A stretch of DNA of 64,000 bases from Scleromatobacter humisilvae (GCF_023231945.1 NZ_JAJLJH010000010.1:62001-126000), one strand, 5' to 3'. Shown: positions 1 to 8,946, counted from the stretch's first letter. A program made the numbers and translations. The notes: a model not told the origin generated them from the letters alone.

Positions 1-1034
1 AGCGGCGTCGGAATGCGGCGGAACAGGTCCTGGTAGCGCGTCTCGGTCGACCACAAGGCCTGGCGCGCCTTGACGTCCTGCGTGATGTCGCGCAGCACGC
101 CCCAGTAGCCCGCGAACTTGCTCGCCTCGTTGGTGCGCGGCTCGGCACTCAGCGTGAAGTGGCGCACCCGGCCCGAGACGTCGGCCCAGCGCAGCGGGAC
201 GTCACGCATCGGCAGGCGCGCGGCCAGCTCCGAGCGGAAGGCCTCCAGCACCTGGCTGTCGAACATCACGCCGCGCGTCTCCCACAGCAGCTTGCCCATG
301 CCCGCGTCGACGCCGTGGCGGCGCAGGCCGACGAAGTTGCGCAACTCCTCCTTGGCGCTGAAGCGGATCAGGCGGCCGTTGCCGTCCATCTCCCAGTACG
401 CGTCGGCGGCAACGGCCAGCAGGCCGAGGAAGCGGCGCTCGCGCTCGTCGGCGCTGCGCAGCGTGCGATCGAGCGTGCGCCCGAGCAGCTCGCCGCCGCC
501 GAGCGCGATGCCCAGCACCAGCGCGTGCGTCAGCAGCGGCCGCACGAGGTTGAGCGGCGAGACGGTGAGCGGCGCGATGCCGGCCGAGGACAGCCAGTCG
601 AACGCCATCGCCACCGCGAGCAGCACCAGCATGCCGACGCCGATCGCCGCCGCGAGGATGCCGGCGCGCAGCCCGCCGATCACCGTGAACAGGCACAGGA
701 AGACGCCGACGACGGCCAGCGCCGGCGACATCAGTCCCTCGCCCGCGACCGCCGCGGCCACGCCCGACAGCCCGATCGCCGCGCCGATCACGAAAGGGAG
801 CGCACGCCCCTGCACGCCCGTTCCGGCGTCGCGCCGCAGCGCGAAGGCCACGCCGCCGAGGCCGAGGAACGCGGTGGTCAGCGACAGCCGCGCCACCCAG
901 TCGAGCGGATGGCCGAACCCCAGGAACATCAGGGCCGACGCGAACGCGACCGCGGCCGTCGCGGCCAGCAGGTGGCGCGTCAGCGACTGGCGCAGGCGAT
1001 GCCTGGCCTCCTTGTTCGGCGTTGGTTCGGCCAT
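1..1034 (-). CDS. Membrane-bound PAS-domain sensor protein, C-terminus beyond window
   Basis: Reading the minus strand from ATG at 1034 gives about 344 codons with no stop before the window edge. The first ~195 residues are strongly hydrophobic with about six membrane segments. A soluble PAS-type domain follows (about 205-320; it contains DAYWEMDGNGRLIRFS and ends in the PAC-like GYWGVLRDITQ). A second PAS domain appears to begin at ETRYQDLFRRIP. This is the architecture of bacterial signalling proteins whose output domain, a histidine kinase or a diguanylate cyclase/phosphodiesterase, lies further C-terminal; that part is missing, so the output cannot be named. It lies downstream of pyrF on the same strand across a 156-bp gap containing two palindromes. 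The start is the first ATG before the membrane region; no strong ribosome-binding site was seen. Confidence 0.75.
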   Translation of the reverse strand, partial: MAEPTPNKEARHRLRQSLTRHLLAATAAVAFASALMFLGFGHPLDWVARLSLTTAFLGLGGVAFALRRDAGTGVQGRALPFVIGAAIGLSGVAAAVAGEGLMSPALAVVGVFLCLFTVIGGLRAGILAAAIGVGMLVLLAVAMAFDWLSSAGIAPLTVSPLNLVRPLLTHALVLGIALGGGELLGRTLDRTLRSADERERRFLGLLAVAADAYWEMDGNGRLIRFSAKEELRNFVGLRRHGVDAGMGKLLWETRGVMFDSQVLEAFRSELAARLPMRDVPLRWADVSGRVRHFTLSAEPRTNEASKFAGYWGVLRDITQDVKARQALWSTETRYQDLFRRIPTP

Positions 1035-1088
1035 GTCGGTGTTCTTATGGCGACCCTTTCTCGGCTCGCCCCCCAGACCCCTAGTTTG

Positions 1089-1122
1089 ACTCGAATTCTC
1101 GAGTTCCATCCGTTACCGGATG
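1089..1122. repeat. Two adjacent short perfect palindromes
   Basis: ACTCGA-attc-TCGAGT (1089-1104) and CATCCG-ttac-CGGATG (1107-1122) are perfect 6-bp inverted repeats, each with a 4-nt centre and only 2 nt between them. They lie in the gap between the pyrF stop and the sensor start, about 55 bp upstream of the sensor ATG. No U-tract follows either one, so a classical terminator is unlikely. A regulatory site or RNA hairpins in the sensor leader are possible; this is inference. Confidence 0.5.
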
Positions 1123-1190
1123 AACTTGGCTGGAAAAACACCTGCTCGGCGCCCGGCCATCGCCGGGCCGGGCATCCGGCGAACCCGGCC

Positions 1191-2015
1191 TCAGCGGACC
1201 GCGGCGATCGCGGCGTTGAGCGCCGCGCGGGTCGAGAGCGCCGCCTGGCGCGCCGCGGCGGCGAAGTCGTCGCCCGCTCCGGCGTACAGGATGGCGCGCG
1301 ACGAGCTCACGATGATCGGCCCGTTCGCTCGCCAGCCCGCCTTGACCGTCGCCTCGATGTCGCCGCCCTGCGCGCCGATGCCCGGGATCAGCAGCGGCAG
1401 CGTCGGCGCGAGCTCGCGCACGCGGGCGAGTTCGGCCGGGAACGTGGCCCCGACCACCAGCGCCAACTGGCCGTTCCTGTTCCAGCTGCCCGCCGCCAGC
1501 TTCGCGATGTGCTCGAACAGCTTGTCACCGTTGGCCAGCACCTGCGCCTGCAGGTCGGAGCCGCCGGGGTTGGAGGTGCGGCACAGCAGGATCAGGCCCT
1601 TGCCGTCGTGCTTCATGTACGGCTCGATCGAGTCGAAGCCCATGAACGGCGACAGCGTCACCGCGTCCGCCTGGTAGCGCACGAAAGCCTCGCGGGCGTA
1701 TTGCTCCGCGGTCGCGCCGATGTCGCCGCGCTTGGCATCGAGGATCACCGGGACGCCCGGCGCGACGCGGCGGATGTAGGCCATCAGCTCCTCGAGCTGG
1801 TCCTCGGCGCGCTGCGCGGCGAAGTAGGCGATCTGCGGCTTGTAGGCCGAGACGACGTCCTTGGTGGCGTCGACGATGCGCGCGCAGAAGTCGAACACCT
1901 TGCCCGCGTCGCCCTTCCACGCGCCGGGAAACTTCGCCGGTTCGGGGTCGAGCCCGACGCACAGCGTGGAGTCGTTGCGCAGCGAGGCGGCTTGCAGGGT
2001 GTCGGTGAATCGCAT
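1191..2015 (-). CDS. pyrF: Orotidine 5'-phosphate decarboxylase
   Basis: This 274-residue protein decarboxylates OMP to UMP, the last step of de novo pyrimidine synthesis. The catalytic DAKRGDIG motif is at residues 93-100, with the paired Asp and Lys residues of the active site. The early FCVGLDPEP-like segment (here [13 protein letters not shown]) and the length near 270 fit the longer class 2 PyrF family typical of betaproteobacteria and actinobacteria rather than the ~230-residue enterobacterial form. The ATG at 2015 has an AAAGGA ribosome-binding site about 8 nt upstream. It follows purB on the same strand, but a strong terminator lies in the 60-bp gap, so it probably has its own promoter or depends on read-through. 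Confidence 0.96.
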   Translation of the reverse strand: MRFTDTLQAASLRNDSTLCVGLDPEPAKFPGAWKGDAGKVFDFCARIVDATKDVVSAYKPQIAYFAAQRAEDQLEELMAYIRRVAPGVPVILDAKRGDIGATAEQYAREAFVRYQADAVTLSPFMGFDSIEPYMKHDGKGLILLCRTSNPGGSDLQAQVLANGDKLFEHIAKLAAGSWNRNGQLALVVGATFPAELARVRELAPTLPLLIPGIGAQGGDIEATVKAGWRANGPIIVSSSRAILYAGAGDDFAAAARQAALSTRAALNAAIAAVR

Positions 2016-2049
2016 CGTCGGTGTCCTTTGTGTTGTTGTGGGTCGGTCG

Positions 2050-2072
2050 AAAAAAAGCGGCCCGAAGGCCGC
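2050..2072 (-). terminator. Rho-independent terminator after purB
   Basis: Read on the minus strand, GCGGCC-TTCG-GGCCGC is followed directly by seven U residues. The loop closes as the extra-stable cUUCGg tetraloop. It starts 3 nt after the purB stop and lies upstream of pyrF, so it should separate the two nucleotide genes transcriptionally. Confidence 0.9.
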
Positions 2073-2075
2073 GTC

Positions 2076-3449
2076 TCAGAGCTTGATCTTGGCGGCCAGT
2101 TGAGAGCCGAGACCGGTGTAGCTGCCCGGCGTCATCGCCAGCAGCCTGGTTTTGTCGGCCTCGGGCAGGTCCAGTGCGTTGACGAAGCCCAGGATCAGCT
2201 CGCGCGTCATCGGCTGGCCGCGCGTGAACTTCTTCAACTGGTCGTACGGGTCGGGCAGGCCGTGGCGGCGCATCACGGTCTGGATCGGCTCGGCCAGCAC
2301 TTCCCAAGACGAATCGAGGTCTTCGGCCAGGCGCGTTTCGTTGAGTTCGAGCTTGTCGAGGCCGCGCGTGAGGCTGTCGTAGGCCAGCACCGAGTAGCCG
2401 ATCGACACGCCCATGTTGCGCAGCACCGTCGAATCGGTCAGGTCGCGCTGCCAGCGGCTCACCGGCAGCTTCTGCGACATGTGCGTCAGCATCGCGTTGG
2501 CCATGCCGAGGTTGCCCTCGGCGTTCTCGAAGTCGATCGGGTTGACCTTGTGCGGCATCGTCGACGAGCCGACCTCGCCCGGCTTGGTCTTCTGCTTGAA
2601 GTAGCCCAGGCTGACGTAGCCCCAGACATCGCGCGCCCAGTCGACCAGGATCGTGTTCAGGCGCACGGTGGCGTCGAACAGTTCGGCCATGTAGTCGTGC
2701 GGCTCGATCTGGATCGTGTACGGATTGAGCTTCAGGCCCAGGCGCTCCTCGACGACCTTGCGCGAGAACTCTTCCCAGTCGGCTTCCGGGTACGCGGAGA
2801 CGTGTGCGTTGTAGTTGCCCACCGCGCCGTTCATCTTGGCCAGCAGCACCACGTCGGCGATGCGCGCGCGGGCGTGCGTCAGGCGCGCGAGCACGTTGGC
2901 CACTTCCTTGCCCACGGTGGTCGGGCTGGCCGTCTGGCCGTGCGTGCGCGAGAGCATCGGCACCGCCGCGAAGCGGTGCGCCATCGCCTGCATGCGCGTG
3001 AGGATGCCGTCGATCGCCGGCAGGATCACCTGCTCGCGCGCGGCCTTCAGCATCAGCGCGTGGCTGGTGTTGTTGATGTCCTCGCTGGTGCAGGCGAAGT
3101 GGATGAACTCCAGCTTGTCGGCCAGCTCGGGCACGTGGCCGATGCGCTGGCGCAGCCAGTATTCGACGGCCTTGACGTCGTGGTTCGTTTCCTTCTCGAT
3201 GTCCTTGATCGCCTGCGCGTCGGCTTCGGAGAAACGCACCACCAGCGAGCGCAGCAGGCCCTTGGCGGACTCCGGCAGCACGGGGAACTCGGCGAAGCCG
3301 GCTTCCGACAGCGCGATGAACCACTCCACCTCGACCTGCACGCGGCGGTGCATCAGGCCGTACTCGGACAGCAACGGGCGCAGCGCGGCCAGCTTGGGGG
3401 CGTATCGGCCGTCGAGCGGCGACAGGGCGGTGAGGGCGGAATGCGGCAT
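2076..3449 (-). CDS. purB: Adenylosuccinate lyase
   Basis: This 457-residue enzyme (E. coli PurB has 456) performs two eliminations in purine synthesis: SAICAR to AICAR and adenylosuccinate to AMP. Visible features are the N-terminal LSPLDGRY, the SRTHGQ histidine region near residue 170, and the fumarase/aspartase-superfamily signature GSSTMPHKVNP near residues 293-303, which carries the flexible-loop catalytic serine. The start at 3449 (MPHSALTALSPLDGRY) was chosen because family members begin just before LSPLDGRY; the frame stays open further upstream but encodes nothing family-like. It is followed by a strong terminator. The 255-bp gap upstream is shared with the divergent Hsp70 gene. Confidence 0.97.
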   Translation of the reverse strand: MPHSALTALSPLDGRYAPKLAALRPLLSEYGLMHRRVQVEVEWFIALSEAGFAEFPVLPESAKGLLRSLVVRFSEADAQAIKDIEKETNHDVKAVEYWLRQRIGHVPELADKLEFIHFACTSEDINNTSHALMLKAAREQVILPAIDGILTRMQAMAHRFAAVPMLSRTHGQTASPTTVGKEVANVLARLTHARARIADVVLLAKMNGAVGNYNAHVSAYPEADWEEFSRKVVEERLGLKLNPYTIQIEPHDYMAELFDATVRLNTILVDWARDVWGYVSLGYFKQKTKPGEVGSSTMPHKVNPIDFENAEGNLGMANAMLTHMSQKLPVSRWQRDLTDSTVLRNMGVSIGYSVLAYDSLTRGLDKLELNETRLAEDLDSSWEVLAEPIQTVMRRHGLPDPYDQLKKFTRGQPMTRELILGFVNALDLPEADKTRLLAMTPGSYTGLGSQLAAKIKL

Positions 3450-3643
3450 AGGGGCTCGGGCTGGGACTCGCGCGGACGGAGTCGGATTCTTGGATTCGGC
3501 GGCGAACGCGGCGTGGAGGGGCGCCGTCGGAACCGCAAAACCCACTGATTTTACGGGGCATGGCCCGCCGGGGCTAGGGGCAACCCGGATGCGGATGCCA
3601 ATTTCGGGCGCCGGAGAGTCCAAATCCCGCACGCGTCGCCGCA

Positions 3644-3672
3644 TTGACGTGTCCCGGCGTCCCTCGCACAAT
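3644..3672 (+). promoter_or_regulatory. Putative sigma70 promoter of the YegD-type gene
   Basis: TTGACG (3644-3649) and CACAAT (3667-3672) are separated by exactly 17 bp and end 32 bp before the ATG at 3705. The -35 matches consensus at five of six positions and the -10 at four. No heat-shock (sigma32) consensus was noticed. Confidence 0.6.
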
Positions 3673-3704
3673 CACGCCCCTTTCGCCCTCGAATCCCCGT
3701 TTCC

Positions 3705-5045
3705 ATGCCGGCCAACGCTTCTTCCGACCCCGCCCAGGCCGACCCCCACGACTACTGCGCCATCGATTTCGGCACCTCCAACTCGGCCGTGGCCGTCCCC
3801 GCAGGCGCCGGCATGGAACTCGTGCCGCTCGAGCCCAAGCACGGCGAGCGCGGCCGGACGATGCCGACGGCCGTGTTCTACGTCGCCGAGGGCAAGGACC
3901 TGCACACGCTGCCCAAGCTCTACGGCCGCGCCGCGGTCGCCGCCTATGTCGACGGCACCGACGGCCGCCTGATGCGCTCGATGAAGAGCGTGCTCGGCTC
4001 GGCGCTGATGGAGCAGCACACCGACATCGGCGCCGGCCGCTCGGTCGCGTTCGGCGACGTCATCGCCAGCTACCTGCTGCACCTGAAGCGCGCCGCGCAG
4101 GCGCACGCCGGGCGCGAGATCGAGCGCGTGGTGCTGGGCCGGCCCGTCTTCTTCGTCGACGACGACCCCGAGCGCGACGCCGCGGCCCAGGCCTCGCTGG
4201 AAGACGCCGCGCGCGCGGTCGGCTTCAGCGAGGTGCGCTTCCAGTACGAGCCGATCGCCGCCGCCTTCCACTACGAGGAGCAGGTGACGCGCGAGCAGAC
4301 GGTGATCGTGGCCGACATCGGCGGCGGCACATCCGACTTCTCGGTCGTGCGCGTCGGGCCCGAGCGGCGCACGCGCGTCGACCGCCGCGCCGACATCCTC
4401 GCCAGCCACGGCGTGCACTCGGCCGGCACCGACTTCGACCGCCACGTCGAGCTCGCGCGCATCCTCCCCGCGCTCGGCTTCGGCGCATACGGCCCGCCGC
4501 GCAAGGGCCGCGAGCCGCTCGAGGTGCCCAGCCGCATCTACTTCGACCTCGCCACCTGGCACCTGATCAACACCGTCTACCGGCCGCAGCGCGTCATGGA
4601 GATCGCGGCGATGCGCGACGACTACGCCGACCCGCGCCACCACGCGCGCCTGATGACGACGCTGCGCGACCGCCTCGGCCACGCGCTGGCCGGCCTGGCC
4701 GAGGACGCGAAGATCGCGGTGGCGCAGGGCGGCACGCACGAGATCGACCTGTTCGAGATCGAGCGCGACCTGGTCGTCAGCGTGAGCGAGGACGAGGCCG
4801 TCGCGGCGATCTCGCACGACCTCGAGCGCATCGTGCAGACCGCGCGCGACACCGCTCGCCTGGCCGGCCTGAAGGCGGACGACATCGACGCGCTTTACTT
4901 CACCGGCGGCTCGACCGGCCTGCGCCTGCTGGCCGACCGCCTCGCCGCGGCCTTCCCGAACGCGCAGGCGGTGCACGGCGACCGCTTCGCCAGCGTCGCC
5001 ACCGGCCTCGGGCTGGAGGCACGCCGGCACTTCGCGGCGGCCTGA
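3705..5045 (+). CDS. yegD: YegD-type Hsp70-family protein
   Basis: This 446-residue protein contains an actin-fold Hsp70 ATPase domain and little else; a full DnaK has about 640 residues, so the peptide-binding domain is absent. Motifs are the phosphate-1 loop IDFGTSNSAVAV near the N-terminus, VLGRPVFF, FQYEPIAAAFHYE, the phosphate-2 loop VADIGGGTSDFSVV and the adenosine-site LYFTGGSTGLRLLA near the C-terminus. Spacing and wording match E. coli YegD (about 450 residues), a putative chaperone of unknown client. It is transcribed alone, diverging from purB. Membership of the family is clear; its biochemical role is not established. Confidence 0.9.
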   Translation: MPANASSDPAQADPHDYCAIDFGTSNSAVAVPAGAGMELVPLEPKHGERGRTMPTAVFYVAEGKDLHTLPKLYGRAAVAAYVDGTDGRLMRSMKSVLGSALMEQHTDIGAGRSVAFGDVIASYLLHLKRAAQAHAGREIERVVLGRPVFFVDDDPERDAAAQASLEDAARAVGFSEVRFQYEPIAAAFHYEEQVTREQTVIVADIGGGTSDFSVVRVGPERRTRVDRRADILASHGVHSAGTDFDRHVELARILPALGFGAYGPPRKGREPLEVPSRIYFDLATWHLINTVYRPQRVMEIAAMRDDYADPRHHARLMTTLRDRLGHALAGLAEDAKIAVAQGGTHEIDLFEIERDLVVSVSEDEAVAAISHDLERIVQTARDTARLAGLKADDIDALYFTGGSTGLRLLADRLAAAFPNAQAVHGDRFASVATGLGLEARRHFAAA

Positions 5046-5253
5046 GGGTCCGGCCTGCTGTCGTGTTGCGCCAGGCAGACAGGCGCCCCCCAATTCAAGG
5101 GTTTCGCGCGAACGCAATGGTGGCTTCGCCGGCGGCGCGCTCCGGGCGTCAGCGCGGCAGCGGGCCAGGATTGGCGGGCTCCCGCACGCGTCCGGGCCGT
5201 CGCAAATCCCCCGCAAGGGCGGCCTCGGCGCACGGCTTTTGCCGGGTCGCTTC

Positions 5254-5272
5254 TATAGAATGAACGTCATTC
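5254..5272 (+). promoter_or_regulatory. Possible -10 element overlapping an inverted repeat, upstream of the GST gene
   Basis: TATAGAAT (5254-5261) resembles a -10 element and runs into GAATGA-acg-TCATTC (5258-5272), a perfect 6-bp inverted repeat that ends 16 bp before the GST start at 5289. No convincing -35 lies 17 bp upstream. The rest of the 243-bp gap after yegD shows nothing recognisable. Operator function is inference. Confidence 0.3.
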
Positions 5273-5288
5273 CAAGCTCCCTGCCCAC

Positions 5289-5906
5289 ATGAAACTCATC
5301 GGATCTCTCACCAGCCCCTACGTTCGCAAGGTGCGTGTCGTGCTGGCGGAGAAGAAGCTCGACTACAACTTCGTGCTCGAGGACGTCTGGGGCAGCGACG
5401 CGATCCTGGCCGCGAATCCGCTGGGCAAGGTGCCCGTGCTCGTGATGGAAGGCGCGGAAGCCGTGTTCGACTCGCGCGTCATCGTCGAATACGTCGACAC
5501 GCTGTCGCCGGTGGGCAAGCTGATCCCGGGTTCGGGCCGCGAGCGCGTCGAAGTGCGCACGTGGGAGGCGCTGGCCGACGGCATCCTCGACGCCGCCGTC
5601 GCCGCGCGCCTGGAAGCCACGTGGGCCGGCCGCGGCGCGGGCGAGCGCAGCCAGGCCTGGATCGATCGCCAGCAGGTGCGCATCGCCGCGGCGCTGAAAT
5701 CCATCAGCCAGGGCCTGGGCGACAAGGCGTATTGCGTCGGCACGCACTTCACGCTCGCCGACATCGCCGTCGGCTGCGCGCTGGGCTACCTCGACTTCCG
5801 CTTTCCGGACAACACCTGGCGCACCGACTATCCCAACATCGTGCGCCTGGCCGACAAGCTGGCCGCGCGCCAGAGCTTCATCGACACGGCGCCGCCGGCG
5901 GCCTGA
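5289..5906 (+). CDS. Glutathione S-transferase family protein
   Basis: The 205-residue product has the thioredoxin-like GST N-terminal domain (MKLIGSLTSPYVRKVRVVLA, with VPVLVMEGAEAVFDSRVIVEY carrying the cis-Pro and the Ser/Asp glutathione-binding region) and an all-helical C-terminal domain from about residue 90 (FTLADIAVGCALGYLDFR). The SPYVRKVR start resembles the YibF/YliJ-type bacterial GSTs, in which the first-helix serine replaces cysteine or tyrosine. It probably conjugates or transfers glutathione in the cytoplasm; the substrate is unknown. It is monocistronic, with a hairpin terminator 25 bp after its stop. Confidence 0.9.
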   Translation: MKLIGSLTSPYVRKVRVVLAEKKLDYNFVLEDVWGSDAILAANPLGKVPVLVMEGAEAVFDSRVIVEYVDTLSPVGKLIPGSGRERVEVRTWEALADGILDAAVAARLEATWAGRGAGERSQAWIDRQQVRIAAALKSISQGLGDKAYCVGTHFTLADIAVGCALGYLDFRFPDNTWRTDYPNIVRLADKLAARQSFIDTAPPAA

Positions 5907-5930
5907 GGCGGGCGACGCCCCAACGACAAA

Positions 5931-5952
5931 GCGGCCCGCGGGCCGCTTTTTT
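5931..5952 (+). terminator. Rho-independent terminator after the GST gene
   Basis: GCGGCC-cgcg-GGCCGC followed by TTTTTT, 24 nt beyond the GST stop and between convergent genes. On the opposite strand only three U residues follow, so it should act mainly on the plus strand. Confidence 0.88.
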
Positions 5953-5966
5953 CGTGGCGTCGCGGC

Positions 5967-7682
5967 TCAGAGCGCGAGGTCGACCGCGTCGCTCTCGGCC
6001 ACTGTCGGCAGCGCCACCTTCAGGCCCTCGGGGCACACGGTCGCGGGGCCCGGCGCGAAGGTGTCGGCGCGCGCGATCGGCCAGTAGATCTTGTAGACGT
6101 TGTGCGGCCAGTCGCACTCGCCGCGCGCGGCCGCCATCAACGCGCCCGGCGCGATGAACTCGAGGTGGTTGGCGAGCAGCTTGACCTTGTCGCCGGCGAC
6201 GCGCCGCACGATGTGGTTGGCGGTGATCTGGTTCGGGTGCTTCAGCCCCGCCGCCTGCACCAGCTCCTTGAGCGCCTCCAGCGTGTGCAGGTGGAAGTTG
6301 TGCACGCGCTCGATCTTCGAGGGCACCACGAGCGCCTTCTGGCGCTGCGGATCCTGCGTGGCGACCCCCGTGGGGCAATGGTCGGTGTGGCAGCTCTGCG
6401 ACTGGATGCAGCCGAGCGCGAACATGAAGCCGCGCGCCGAATTGCACCAGTTGGCGCCGAGCGCCATCATGCGCGCGATGTCGAACGCGCTGACGACCTT
6501 GCCGGCGCAGCCGATCTTGATCTTGTCGCGCAGGTTCAGGCCGACCAGCGTGTTGTGCACCAGCAGCAGGCCTTCCTGCAGCGGCGCGCCGACGTGGTCG
6601 GTGAACTCCAGCGGCGCGGCGCCGGTGCCGCCCTCGCCGCCGTCGACCACGATGAAGTCCGGCAGCAGGCCCGTCTCGAGCATCGCCTTGGCGATCGCGA
6701 ACCATTCCCACGGATGGCCGACGCAGAACTTGAAGCCGACGGGCTTGCCGCCCGAGAGCTCGCGCAGCCGGGCGATGAACTGCAGCATCTCGATGGGCGT
6801 CGAGAAGGCGCTGTGGCTGGCCGGCGAGATGCAGTCGACGCCCCGCTCGACGCCGCGCGCGTCGGCGATCTCCTGCGTGACCTTCGGCCCCGGCAGCACG
6901 CCGCCGTGCCCGGGCTTGGCGCCCTGGCTCAGCTTGATCTCGATCATCTTGACCTGCGGCTCGGTGGCGTGCTTGGTGAACAGCTCCGCGTTGAACGTGC
7001 CGTCCGGATTGCGGCAGCCGAAGTAGCCCGAGGCCACCTCCCAGATCAGGTCGCCCCCCTGCGCGCGGTGGTGCACGCTGATCGAGCCCTCGCCGGTGTC
7101 GTGTGCGAAGTTGCCGCGCAGCGCCCCGCCGTTCAGCGCGCGGATCGCCGCGCCGCTGAGCGCGCCGAAGCTCATCGCGCTGATGTTGAAGATGCTGAGG
7201 CTGTAGGGCTGGGCGCAGTCCGGGCCGACCGTCACGCGGAAATCGTGCGAGGCGACGCGCGTGGGCTGCAGCGAGTGGTTGATCCACTCGTAGCCCTCGG
7301 CCTGGACGTCCAGCTGCGTGCCCAGCGGGCGCTTGTCGGGATCGCCCTTGGCGCGCTGGTAGACGAGCGAACGCTGCTGGCGCGAGAACGGCGCGGCCTC
7401 GTTGTCGCCCTCGATGAAGTACTGGCGCATCTCCGGCCGGATGAACTCGAACAGGAAGCGCATGTGCCCGATGACCGGGTAGTTGCGCAGGATCGAATGG
7501 CGGCGCTGACGGACGTCGCGCAGGCCGACGATCACGCCGACCAGGCCCAGCACGGCCCACTCCCAGCCGGCGTGCACGACGACCTGCGTGAACGCGCCGA
7601 TCAGCATCACGACGGCGCAGGCGATCCACGTGATGTAGCGGATCGGGAAGAAGCGATCGAGCGACAGAAGCCAGATGGGCAT
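5967..7682 (-). CDS. FMN-binding glutamate-synthase-family membrane protein
   Basis: This 571-residue protein has two N-terminal membrane segments (about residues 10-55), then a domain homologous to the FMN/central region of the glutamate synthase large subunit. Visible family features are a Gly-rich substrate loop (PGHGGVLPGPKVT), VVDGGEGGTGAAPLEFTD, and the cysteine cluster CIQSQSCHTDHCPTGVAT that in GltB binds a 3Fe-4S cluster. The amidotransferase (GATase) and GXGXG domains of GltB are absent, so it is not a complete glutamate synthase; stand-alone proteins of this type are common and biochemically uncharacterised. The start at 7682 (MPIWLLSLDRFFPIRY) was chosen over upstream codons because homologous products begin right before the first membrane segment. 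Confidence 0.88.
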   Translation of the reverse strand: MPIWLLSLDRFFPIRYITWIACAVVMLIGAFTQVVVHAGWEWAVLGLVGVIVGLRDVRQRRHSILRNYPVIGHMRFLFEFIRPEMRQYFIEGDNEAAPFSRQQRSLVYQRAKGDPDKRPLGTQLDVQAEGYEWINHSLQPTRVASHDFRVTVGPDCAQPYSLSIFNISAMSFGALSGAAIRALNGGALRGNFAHDTGEGSISVHHRAQGGDLIWEVASGYFGCRNPDGTFNAELFTKHATEPQVKMIEIKLSQGAKPGHGGVLPGPKVTQEIADARGVERGVDCISPASHSAFSTPIEMLQFIARLRELSGGKPVGFKFCVGHPWEWFAIAKAMLETGLLPDFIVVDGGEGGTGAAPLEFTDHVGAPLQEGLLLVHNTLVGLNLRDKIKIGCAGKVVSAFDIARMMALGANWCNSARGFMFALGCIQSQSCHTDHCPTGVATQDPQRQKALVVPSKIERVHNFHLHTLEALKELVQAAGLKHPNQITANHIVRRVAGDKVKLLANHLEFIAPGALMAAARGECDWPHNVYKIYWPIARADTFAPGPATVCPEGLKVALPTVAESDAVDLAL

Positions 7683-7868
7683 GGGATGTCTCGGGTGTTT
7701 TTCGATGGGGCTCGCCCGCGGGAAGAGCCCGATCTCGTCATCATCGGCACCTTCGCCGCCGAACTTGATGACGGCTCGCACGCGGCGCCCGCGGCCGCTT
7801 CCGCGCAATGTACTGCCGCTCGGCAGGGGCTGTCCCGGTGACTTCCCTCGACCGCGGCGCTCGTCGGG

Positions 7869-8759
7869 TCACTCGACGCCGGACTGCTCCGAGTGCCACG
7901 CGCCCCAGATCAGGCTGATGCCGACGCCCGCGTCCTGCTTGCTGCGCACCAGCGGGCTGTCCTCGTTGGCCGCGCCGCGCACCGTCTCGACCTGCGCGAA
8001 GTACTGCAGCCGCAGCGTCGGGCTGATCTTGTGGCGCAGGCTGGCGTTCAGGCGGGTGGCGATCAGGCCGCCGCGGGCGTCGTAGGCCGGCCGCCCGGCC
8101 GTGGCGTAGGGCGCGTCGACGCCGTAGTAAAGATGGTTGAGCGAGCGGTCGCCGAACAGCGCGCCGGCCGACACCACCAGCGCGAAACTGCTGCCTGTCC
8201 ACGCGGTGTGGGACAGGCGCGGCTCGAAGGTCCAGCCGCGGTGGGCGAAGCTGTCGCTGACGTCGAACACGGCGCGCACGGGGAGCTCCAGCTGCGTCAG
8301 GTGCGGATCGCGCTTCGCCTCGACCAGGTCGCCGAGGTTGATCTTCAGCGCCGGCCCGATCTCGATCAGCGTGCCGATGGCCGGCATGCCCTCGCGCGCG
8401 CGCACCTTGTTCGCCGACGAGCCGAACGCGCCCGAGCCGCTGACGTCCCACTCGAAGCGCGGCGTGCGCAACGCGCGCACGCCGATGCCGTTGCCGTCGG
8501 CCCGGATCAGCGAGCCGCGGTAGATGCCGAACGGCAGCACGCGAACGCGCGCGATGTCCTGGTCGGAGCCCGGATATGCCGGCTGGTACGCGGCGATGCC
8601 GACGAGGCCCAGCTCCCACAGGGGCAGCGGCTCCTTGGGCTTGACCGGATCGGCGGTGACGACGGCGGCATCGGCGGCGGTGTCCTGGGCGTGCGCGCCG
8701 GCGCAAAGGCAGGCCGCGAGCGTCGCGGCGACGAGCAGGGAGTGGGAATTTCGGAGCAA
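7869..8759 (-). CDS. MipA/OmpV family outer-membrane protein
   Basis: The 296-residue product has a signal peptide (cleavage expected after CAGAHA near residue 23) and a beta-barrel-like remainder with alternating hydrophobic residues and a short polar C-terminus. Family-typical features are LPLWELGLVGIAAYQPAYPGS near the mature N-terminus and the pattern VRVLPFGIYRGSLIRADGNG. MipA in E. coli links murein synthesis and degradation enzymes, and other members are porin-like or antibiotic-responsive; which role applies here is not evident. It diverges from metX and lies 186 bp upstream of the glutamate-synthase-like gene on the same strand. Confidence 0.88.
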   Translation of the reverse strand: MLRNSHSLLVAATLAACLCAGAHAQDTAADAAVVTADPVKPKEPLPLWELGLVGIAAYQPAYPGSDQDIARVRVLPFGIYRGSLIRADGNGIGVRALRTPRFEWDVSGSGAFGSSANKVRAREGMPAIGTLIEIGPALKINLGDLVEAKRDPHLTQLELPVRAVFDVSDSFAHRGWTFEPRLSHTAWTGSSFALVVSAGALFGDRSLNHLYYGVDAPYATAGRPAYDARGGLIATRLNASLRHKISPTLRLQYFAQVETVRGAANEDSPLVRSKQDAGVGISLIWGAWHSEQSGVE

Positions 8760-8841
8760 GGCAGTTCCTCGGGTCGGCGGACAAACGCCGGCTCGGGCGT
8801 CGGAAAGGGCCGGGCCACTATACTTAGCGCACAGCGCCGAT

Positions 8842-8871
8842 TTGATTTCCGGCTTGCGGGCGCTTTATAAA
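8842..8871 (+). promoter_or_regulatory. Putative sigma70 promoter of metXW
   Basis: TTGATT (8842-8847), an 18-bp spacer, then TATAAA (8866-8871), in an AT-richer stretch of the metX-mipA divergent gap. Transcription would begin near 8878, leaving a leader of about 70 nt before the preferred metX start at 8947. The leader contains the palindrome GGGGCGCCCC, but no recognisable S-adenosylmethionine riboswitch. Confidence 0.55.
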
Positions 8872-8946
8872 TTTCGCTAAAGAGGGGCGCCCCGTCCGGT
8901 GTCCATGCGTCGCGCATTGCCGGTTTCGTCATTGAAGGGTGCCGAG

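Noticed and set aside
1133-1168. Possible pyrF terminator (GCCCGGC-catc-GCCGGGC)
   Set aside because: The U-run on the minus strand lies about 13 nt from the stem, too far for a normal rho-independent terminator.
159-3548. A 1129-codon open frame on the plus strand opposite pyrF and purB
   Set aside because: Composition is His/Arg/Gln-rich with no domain; pyrF and purB on the minus strand have full family motifs. It is an antisense effect of high GC.
8872-8946. Possible S-adenosylmethionine riboswitch in the metX leader
   Set aside because: The ~70-nt leader has one short palindrome, but no conserved SAM-I, SAM-II or SAH-type core was recognised.
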